From Thermomicrobiales bacterium (GTDB lineage Bacteria; Chloroflexota; Chloroflexia; Thermomicrobiales; UBA6265): a stretch of DNA of 7,187 nt. Shown here one piece after another: positions 1-3,898 of the stretch (position 1 is the stretch's first letter; every line of letters starts with the position of its first letter). The position numbers were made by a program, and so were the translations under genes. The notes beneath the pieces were generated by a model. It made no database searches. It saw only the letters and a list, made by a program, of their open reading frames with translations, and had not been told where the DNA came from. Where the stretch lies: NCBI GenBank assembly GCA_020847015.1, contig JADLCW010000279.1, forward strand, positions 1 through 7,187, written 5' to 3'.

Positions 1-2
1 AC

Positions 3-497
3 GATCGCCCCTGGCTCTGGGTCAGCGGTGTGGCGGCCGCCACGATGGCCGCTCAGGCGGCGACACTGCCATTCCTGCTGCCCATCCACGAGCGGATCTC
101 GCTTTCGGGGTTGCCGGCCAACATCAGCATCGGGCCGCTGGGGACGATCGCCTTCCCGGCATCGGCGGCGGCCGGCGGCGGCGCGATGCTCTGGCGACCA
201 CTGGGTGAGGCGCTGGCCGTTCCGGCGCGATTGAGTTGCACGGCGATTATCGGCGTCGTTGATTGGTTGGCCGGGTGGCGCGGCGGCGTCCTTCCGGTAG
301 GAGAAGCGACGCCGCCGACGTTGGCGCTCGTGTCGCTGTTTGCGCTGGCCGCCTGTGTCGCCGTCAGCCGCGATGGTCGTCGCCTGCGGCGGCAATGGCC
401 ACGACGAAAGGCGGCGTTGCCAACTGCCGCGCGCTGGGCGATGGGCGGCTTTGTGGGCGGCGCCGCGCTCGCCACGATCGTCGCGCTGCTCGCGTGA
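3..497 (+). CDS. comEC: ComEC/Rec2-like competence channel protein, C-terminal part (5' end outside window)
   Basis: The reading frame is already open at the left edge, so only the last 164 residues are visible. ComEC is the inner-membrane channel that carries single-stranded DNA into the cell during natural transformation. The visible part is hydrophobic and has the pattern typical of the late part of the ComEC membrane domain: a VSGVAAATMAAQAATLPFLL stretch, then HERISLSGLPANI resembling the family's hFgrlSllGllaN segment, then several further membrane spans. It ends with a basic loop (RDGRRLRRQWPRRK) and one last hydrophobic helix before the TGA stop. Many ComEC proteins continue into a metallo-beta-lactamase-like domain; here the protein stops soon after the membrane domain, so this is the short form, or the nuclease-like domain is elsewhere. 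The family call rests on pattern resemblance of a partial protein. The ATG or GTG codons near the edge are internal, not starts. Confidence 0.72.
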   Translation, partial: DRPWLWVSGVAAATMAAQAATLPFLLPIHERISLSGLPANISIGPLGTIAFPASAAAGGGAMLWRPLGEALAVPARLSCTAIIGVVDWLAGWRGGVLPVGEATPPTLALVSLFALAACVAVSRDGRRLRRQWPRRKAALPTAARWAMGGFVGGAALATIVALLA

Positions 498-514
498 TTT
501 TCCGTCCGATGCGT

Positions 515-550
515 GAACGCGCCCAGAACCGCACGGTCCTGGGCGCGTTC
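515..550. terminator. Hairpin terminator between convergent genes
   Basis: Perfect 12-bp inverted repeat, GAACGCGCCCAG at 515-526 and CTGGGCGCGTTC at 539-550. The 12-base loop contains a further ACC/GGT pairing. It lies 17 bases after the comEC stop and 25 bases beyond the stop of the minus-strand gene, so it can serve both. Neither side has a convincing T-run, so efficiency as an intrinsic terminator is uncertain. Confidence 0.7.
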
Positions 551-575
551 GCGGAAGCTCTGTGGACTGTGTCGA

Positions 576-1940
576 CTAGTGTCGGCGGCGCTTGTTGTTG
601 GTGTTGCTCGGGAACACCCAGCGCACGCCGCGGCCGCCGACTCGGACGATGCGGTAGAGCATCCAGCAGACGATGAAGACTTGCATCAAGCTGCCGATGC
701 CCTGAATTTCCGCCAGGCTGTCGCGCGAGAACCCGCTGGTGCTGCCGCCGTTGCTCTGGATGGCGCGCATCACCAGGAAGATCGTGAGCATCACCGCGGC
801 CGCCAATACCTGGCGACGGCGCGTCATCAGCTTGAAGTGCTCGTCGGATTCGGACTGCGCCTGGATGCCGATCGTGGTCAGGATGCGGTTCGGCGCCTTG
901 CCATCAGATGACTCATGGTTGCGGTCGGCTCGGGCTTCCAGGCGCTTCAGTTTGGCTGCGTGCGCCTCGGCCATTTCAGGGGAAGCGGAAATAGAAGTGG
1001 CGATGAACCCGAGTTGCTCGACGGTGACGCCTTCCGCTTGCGCCAGCCGCTGCCGCAGCGCGTCCCGCTCGGCGGTGAGACGACCCACCGTCAGTTGCGC
1101 CTCGTTCAACTGCTCGGTGACGGTGTTGACGTGGCGGATCAGCGGGGCGATGGTGGCGGTCAGACCATCGGCGTTCAGCACCGCCTGCTCCGCCGTCGCG
1201 AGCTGACCGCGGGCGCGGTCGACCGCGCGCGGACTGAGCGCGGCCGTATTGAGCAAGGGGACGACCAGCACCGACGATGATGGATTCGGAGCCGGAACGA
1301 GCGCCGTCTCGGCCAACGCTGGCGCGGCCGCCGGATCATCTGCGACGGTCGGTTGCGGCGCGATCGCCTCCAGCACCGGGGCTGGCTCCGCATGGCGGGT
1401 CTGCTTGCGCTCCTCGCGCTGGGCGACGCGATCGCTCCGCTGGCTGGCGCGATCGTCTTTTTGCTCCATCCGCTCGGTGCGGTTAGCGGGGGCGGGTCGC
1501 TCGGGGCGAGTTTCCTTGTTGCGCTCCTTGGCGTCGGCACGCTCGTCGCGCCGTTCCTGGCGCTGTCCGACGCGTTCTTCGCGTTTCTCGGCCCGCTGCT
1601 GCCCGGCTTCCGTGCGGCGGTTGCGGCGGTCGCGTCCTTGTTCGAACGCCACGACGTTGTCGATCGGATCGTCGTCGCCAGTGTCAGGCGCGTTCACCTC
1701 GGCGACGGACCGGAGGTGCTCCTCATCGGCGGCCGCATCGTCGGGAACTCCCGAATCCGTGTCCACATCATCCATAGCGCGCGCCGAGCCACTGGTCGCC
1801 GCCAGCGGCAGCAGAGCCGCCAGCGCGGCCGTTGCCGCGCCGAGGCTCAGTGCGGCGGCCCACAGCGACGCTGGGCCGGAAACGTGGGCGACGGGGCGGG
1901 CGGAGGCGATCGATGCGGCAGGAAGGCTCTGCTCGTTCAG
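576..1940 (-). CDS. Hypothetical membrane protein with Arg/Glu-rich region and coiled coils
   Basis: Function not recognised. The frame is open up to 2204, but that part runs antisense through the tRNA-Glu gene and its promoter, so the true start must be internal. I chose the CTG at 1940 because AAAGGA lies 7 bases upstream, giving 454 residues; a TTG at 2024 is an alternative without a clear ribosome site. In order, seen in the translation: a hydrophobic segment at residues 26-49 ending in SARA-MDD, which fits a signal peptide; an acidic stretch at about 57-100; an Arg/Glu/Gln-rich region at about 101-184 with irregular QRxERRDERA-like repeats; a Pro/Ala-rich linker to about 235; predicted coiled coil at about 270-305 and 325-342; membrane segments at about 377-395 and 414-433; and a basic tail ending RRRH. 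The order suggests a membrane-anchored protein with an elongated charged domain. Long plus-strand open frames across this region lack such organisation and look like shadows. Confidence 0.7.
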   Translation of the reverse strand: MNEQSLPAASIASARPVAHVSGPASLWAAALSLGAATAALAALLPLAATSGSARAMDDVDTDSGVPDDAAADEEHLRSVAEVNAPDTGDDDPIDNVVAFEQGRDRRNRRTEAGQQRAEKREERVGQRQERRDERADAKERNKETRPERPAPANRTERMEQKDDRASQRSDRVAQREERKQTRHAEPAPVLEAIAPQPTVADDPAAAPALAETALVPAPNPSSSVLVVPLLNTAALSPRAVDRARGQLATAEQAVLNADGLTATIAPLIRHVNTVTEQLNEAQLTVGRLTAERDALRQRLAQAEGVTVEQLGFIATSISASPEMAEAHAAKLKRLEARADRNHESSDGKAPNRILTTIGIQAQSESDEHFKLMTRRRQVLAAAVMLTIFLVMRAIQSNGGSTSGFSRDSLAEIQGIGSLMQVFIVCWMLYRIVRVGGRGVRWVFPSNTNNKRRRH

Positions 1941-2019
1941 CGTCGGGTCCTTTCGCTGGGATCGTGCGATGGGTGCGGCGAGCACCGCCGGGGCGACGAG
2001 GCCGGCCGCGGCGGAACGG

Positions 2020-2035
2020 GTCAAAACTCGTTGAC
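2020..2035. repeat. Inverted repeat GTCAA-N6-TTGAC overlapping the tRNA -35 box
   Basis: GTCAA (2020-2024) and TTGAC (2031-2035) form a 5-bp inverted repeat with a 6-base spacer. The right half is part of the -35 box of the tRNA promoter. It may be an operator for the divergent pair or a chance symmetry; arms this short do not decide. Confidence 0.3.
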
Positions 2036-2060
2036 AGGGGGGTGGTTTGGGCGTTATCGT
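2031..2060 (+). promoter_or_regulatory. Sigma-70-type promoter of tRNA-Glu
   Basis: A perfect -35 box TTGACA (2031-2036) is followed after 18 bases by TATCGT (2055-2060), a 4/6 match to TATAAT; TTATCG with a 17-base spacer is the alternative register. The predicted start of transcription, around 2067, lies about 5 bases before the mature tRNA 5' end, a common arrangement for a single tRNA unit. Confidence 0.72.
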
Positions 2061-2071
2061 TCGCCCCCGAG

Positions 2072-2148
2072 GCCCCCATAGTCTAGCGGCCCAGGACGTC
2101 ACCCTTTCAAGGTGAAGATCGCGGGTTCGAATCCCGCTGGGGGTACCA
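2072..2148 (+). tRNA. tRNA-Glu (anticodon TTC)
   Basis: A complete cloverleaf can be drawn. The acceptor stem is GCCCCCA (2072-2078) with TGGGGGT (2138-2144), its first pair a G-T wobble. The D arm starts with GTCT at 2081 and closes with GGAC at 2094-2097. The anticodon stem TCACC (2099-2103) pairs with GGTGA (2111-2115) around the 7-base loop CTTTCAA, with TTC at 2106-2108. The T arm is GCGGG-TTCGAAT-CCCGC (2121-2137). The discriminator is A2145 and CCA is encoded at 2146-2148. It decodes GAA (and GAG by wobble). It stands alone, between its own promoter and terminator. Confidence 0.97.
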
Positions 2149-2149
2149 G

Positions 2150-2176
2150 AGCCCACCGCGCCGCGGTGGGCTTTTT
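2150..2176 (+). terminator. Rho-independent terminator of tRNA-Glu
   Basis: AGCCCACCG (2150-2158) pairs with CGGTGGGCT (2164-2172) around a CGCCG loop, followed directly by a T-run (2172-2176). It begins two bases after the encoded CCA, so the primary transcript has only a short 3' trailer. Confidence 0.93.
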
Positions 2177-2317
2177 GCGTTCCCCGTGCAACTCCGATTC
2201 CCATTACGCGGCCCTCCCCAGTGTTCCGCGCCCTCGTGAAGCAAATGAATCATAATAGATGCAAGTCGGTAATTCAAGCCATCCGGATATGCAAAAACAG
2301 CGCTTGCTACGGAACGG

Positions 2318-2404
2318 CGCCGTAACGGCGGATTCCCATACGGTTTTGCTTGGCTTGCTTGGCGCTGCGGATGCTGGAAAGAACGGACTCCGCCGTTGAC
2401 GGCG
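2318..2404. repeat. Interrupted inverted repeat, about 19-bp arms
   Basis: The left arm at 2318-2336 (CGCCGTAACGGCGGATTCC) matches the reverse complement of 2385-2404 except for one missing base and one mismatch. The arms are separated by 48 bases. Each arm itself contains a short palindrome: CGCCGT-A-ACGGCG (2318-2330) and CGCCGT-TG-ACGGCG (2391-2404). The left one overlaps a further palindrome, ACGGCGCCGT (2314-2323). The structure could be a paired regulator-binding site, a long RNA hairpin or a remnant of a small inverted-repeat element. Confidence 0.7.
2346..2363. repeat. Tandem 9-bp repeat TTGCTTGGC x2
   Basis: Two perfect adjacent copies, 2346-2354 and 2355-2363, lie in the spacer of the interrupted inverted repeat. 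They are probably a slippage duplication; no function is evident. Confidence 0.8.
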
Positions 2405-2424
2405 AACGACCGCGGTGTTAGCGT
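2396..2424 (+). promoter_or_regulatory. Possible promoter of the small Gly-rich gene
   Basis: TTGACG (2396-2401), a 17-base spacer and TAGCGT (2419-2424). The -35 is 5/6, the -10 only 3/6. The -35 box lies inside the palindrome CGCCGT-TG-ACGGCG (2391-2404), so a protein bound there would cover it. The resulting leader would be roughly 105 bases and would contain the hairpin at 2493-2508. Confidence 0.3.
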
Positions 2425-2537
2425 AGGTTGACGCTGAACCCGCGTCCGCAAGTTGGTCATCGTGCGCGAGACCGTGCGGGCATGGTGCAGCACGTTTCGG
2501 GGGAAACGGGAGTTCATTGTCAGGGAGGGCGTATCTC

Positions 2538-2807
2538 GTGAGCAATCTTCTTTTCGGGCAGGACACTGGGGCCGCGGGTAACGGTGGCGGCGCTGCGGCG
2601 GCGGCCAACGGCGGCGCGGCCAGCGCTGGCACGATCGCCAGCGGCGGCAATGCCGGCTCGGTCATCGGCGTTGGCGACAGCATCGGCACCGTCTCGGTCA
2701 ATGGCGGTTCGATCGCCAATGGCACCAACCTCGGCATCGCCACCAACGGCGGCACCGCGATCGCGGACGCCACCGGTGGCAACAACAACGTCGCGTTCGT
2801 CAGCTAG
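2538..2807 (+). CDS. Small Gly/Ala/Asn-rich hypothetical protein
   Basis: Function not recognised. The GTG at 2538 is chosen as start because AGGGAGG (2522-2528) lies 9 bases upstream; the in-frame TTG at 2517 has no such site. The product is 89 residues with 23 Gly, 18 Ala and 11 Asn. It has no Lys, Arg, His, Cys, Pro, Trp, Tyr or Glu and only three Asp, so the whole chain is nearly uncharged. After MSNLLFGQDT the sequence is quasi-repetitive, with NGG or GGN recurring about every 8-16 residues and alternating Val/Ile/Thr/Ser between (GTVSVNGGSIANGTNLGIAT), a pattern compatible with a beta-solenoid or other stacked-strand fold. There is no signal peptide or membrane segment. It ends in VAFVS and is followed by three hairpins. 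The ribosome site and isolated transcription unit support a real gene, but low-complexity sequence in GC-rich DNA can be misleading. Confidence 0.6.
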   Translation: MSNLLFGQDTGAAGNGGGAAAAANGGAASAGTIASGGNAGSVIGVGDSIGTVSVNGGSIANGTNLGIATNGGTAIADATGGNNNVAFVS

Positions 2808-2818
2808 GATCGAGAGGC

Positions 2819-2848
2819 CGGTTCCGCGCGCACCACGGATCGGAACCG
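2819..2848 (+). repeat. Hairpin 1 in the 3' region of the small gene
   Basis: CGGTTCCG (2819-2826) and CGGAACCG (2841-2848) form a perfect 8-bp stem with a 14-base loop, 12 bases after the stop codon. No T-run follows, so it is not an obvious terminator. Confidence 0.55.
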
Positions 2849-2875
2849 CTCGAACCTCCGCAGCGGCTCGCCGAT

Positions 2876-2892
2876 TGCGGTCGACGACCGCA
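2876..2892 (+). repeat. Hairpin 2 in the 3' region of the small gene
   Basis: TGCGGTC (2876-2882) and GACCGCA (2886-2892) form a perfect 7-bp stem closing a 3-base loop. It lies between hairpin 1 and the terminator-like hairpin. Confidence 0.55.
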
Positions 2893-2915
2893 GTGACAGG
2901 CAAGCGACGCGAGAA

Positions 2916-2944
2916 CGCGGGGGGCGCTCATGGCGCCCCCCGCG
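2916..2944. terminator. Strong GC hairpin terminator between convergent genes
   Basis: CGCGGGGGGCGC (2916-2927) and GCGCCCCCCGCG (2933-2944) form a perfect 12-bp stem around TCATG. On the plus strand it is followed by ATTGTTTG, a partial T-run, which suits termination of the small Gly-rich gene. It also lies 22 bases beyond the stop of the convergent phosphoesterase gene and may act for both. Confidence 0.82.
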
Positions 2945-2966
2945 ATTGTTTGCCCGGTGGGGGCGA

Positions 2967-3692
2967 TCAGCGAGCGGAGCCGTAGGAAGCGCGCTCCAGC
3001 TTGCGCAGCGCCTTGTTCGGGTTCGGCATGCCGCTCGCGCGCATCTGGGCCGCGGTCGCCGCCAACGGATAGGGCAGACGGCGGATCTCGGCGCTCCAGC
3101 CTGCGCCCGGACTCCATGCCAGCAGTGCGTATTTGCAGCGTAGATCGCCATCCTTGGGGTTGCCGACTGCCGAAACGTCGACCAGCAGCGTATCCCCCAG
3201 GCGGCGGGTATAGGCCACGTGGTGGTGCCCGAAGGCGATCGCCGCCGCGTTTGTGTCGCCGAGGATGGCGCGCGTTTCCGCATCGCTCATCTCCGGCGTC
3301 AGTTTTTGCTCCAGATCGTGCGGGTTGGCGTGGCAAACCAACAAATCGTCCTGGGGCGACCGACCGCCGGGCGGGGTGAATCGCACAGCGAACGGCAGCG
3401 CGGCGAGATCTTCGACGCCGGCCGCCCCGATCTGCGACAGGGTGTAGTCGAATTCGGAATCTTCGAACTCGCCTTGGGCCGCCAACACCAAATCGCGGTC
3501 GGTGTTGCCTTGCAGCACCTGCCAGGGCTGGGCCGCCAGCCGGTCCAACACCCCGGCCGGATCCGGTCCGACCAGACACAGATCTCCGGCCACCACCACG
3601 ACATCCAGCGGACCTTGCTCGGCAATGTCCCCGGCGACGACATCGAGCGCCAGACTGAACCCGTGGATGTCCGACATGACGGCAACGCGCAT
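2967..3692 (-). CDS. Metallophosphoesterase of the YfcE/MJ0936 type
   Basis: A 241-residue calcineurin-like phosphoesterase; members use two metal ions to cleave phosphomono- or phosphodiesters. The motifs are in family order: SDIHGF with D8 and H10, the GDL motif with D37, GNTD with N63 and D65, H121 in the CHANPHD segment, and GHHH at 155-158 supplying the GHxH pair H156/H158. VDVSAVGNPKDGD near 171-183 corresponds to the NPGSVGxPRDGD segment typical of this small single-domain group. All expected metal ligands are present, so it should be active; the natural substrate cannot be read from sequence. There is no signal peptide, so it is cytoplasmic. The start is ATG with GGGAGG 5 bases upstream. 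It is transcribed alone, convergent with the small Gly-rich gene and divergent from the secreted-protein pair. A TACAAT at 3775-3770 on the minus strand could be its -10, but no good -35 is seen. Confidence 0.92.
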   Translation of the reverse strand: MRVAVMSDIHGFSLALDVVAGDIAEQGPLDVVVVAGDLCLVGPDPAGVLDRLAAQPWQVLQGNTDRDLVLAAQGEFEDSEFDYTLSQIGAAGVEDLAALPFAVRFTPPGGRSPQDDLLVCHANPHDLEQKLTPEMSDAETRAILGDTNAAAIAFGHHHVAYTRRLGDTLLVDVSAVGNPKDGDLRCKYALLAWSPGAGWSAEIRRLPYPLAATAAQMRASGMPNPNKALRKLERASYGSAR

Positions 3693-3898
3693 CGTCGCCT
3701 CCCGTGAGTGCGGCGGATTGAGCGGCCGCCGCGCCGGCGGCCGCCTGGCGCAGTCTAGCCCGAGCGAGCATTGTACGTGCGGGGTGAATCGTTTCGCGAC
3801 GTTCGTGCGTAGTAGGAAGCGAGCGACACATTGGATAGCGCAGGTGCGGCGTTACGCTGCGCTGCGCCGCGCGACGATGAAGGGGAGGGCATTTCCTC
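3693..3898. other. Divergent intergenic region
   Basis: It separates the phosphoesterase (-) from the secreted-protein pair (+) and must hold both promoters. On the minus strand TACAAT (3775-3770) is a 5/6 -10 candidate without a matching -35. On the plus strand I found no convincing -35/-10 pair. It contains a perfect 10-bp hairpin near the phosphoesterase start (3722-3744) and a weaker GC pairing, GCGGCG with CGCCGC (about 3846-3870), just before the ribosome site of the plus-strand gene. Confidence 0.5.
3722..3744. repeat. Perfect 10-bp GC hairpin upstream of the phosphoesterase
   Basis: GCGGCCGCCG (3722-3731) and CGGCGGCCGC (3735-3744) pair completely around CGC. If transcription starts near the TACAAT box, the hairpin lies in the phosphoesterase leader, 30-52 bases before the ATG, where it could hinder RNA polymerase or stabilise the mRNA. 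It could equally block read-through between the divergent units. Confidence 0.7.

Larger units (their letters stand above)
2177..2537. other. Gene-free region between tRNA-Glu and the small Gly-rich gene
   Basis: No convincing gene is seen on either strand. The minus-strand frames crossing it read antisense through the tRNA and give the familiar spurious peptide containing YPQRDSNPRSSP. About 2240-2300 is clearly more AT-rich than the surroundings. The region holds the direct repeat GATTCCCAT (2196-2204 and 2331-2339), the tandem 9-mer TTGCTTGGC (2346-2363), a 19-bp interrupted inverted repeat (2318-2404), a weak promoter (2396-2424) and a small hairpin CGTTTC-GGGG-GAAACG (2493-2508) in the likely leader of the next gene. 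Its position directly after a tRNA gene would fit an old integration site, but no integrase and no repeated tRNA 3' end are visible. Confidence 0.6.

Noticed and set aside
1249..2081. Long plus-strand frames of 261 and 242 codons
   Set aside because: They oppose the better organised minus-strand gene, are Ser/Arg/Ala-rich low-complexity translations typical of antisense GC-rich DNA, and the tRNA promoter overlaps their ends.
1941..2204. N-terminal extension of the minus-strand membrane-protein frame
   Set aside because: It reads antisense through the tRNA gene and its promoter (the peptide GIRTRDLHLERV is a typical tRNA shadow) and has no ribosome site at 2204.
2251..2256. CATAAT as a -10 box in the AT-rich segment
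   Set aside because: No -35-like hexamer at 16-18 bases upstream and no gene directly downstream.
2301..2404. CRISPR-like or integron attC-like repeats
   Set aside because: Only two inverted copies with a 48-base spacer and no cas or integrase gene; the tandem 9-mer is too short and present only twice.
2107..2517. Minus-strand open frame of 136 codons
   Set aside because: Its C-terminal peptide (YPQRDSNPRSSP) is the antisense of the tRNA-Glu, a well-known spurious prediction, and the rest has no protein-like organisation.
2204..2788. Minus-strand frame of 194 codons opposite the small Gly-rich gene
   Set aside because: A Pro/Ala/Leu-rich antisense translation whose second half runs through the gene-free region to the tRNA terminator. 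No ribosome site was noticed, and the plus-strand gene has a strong one.
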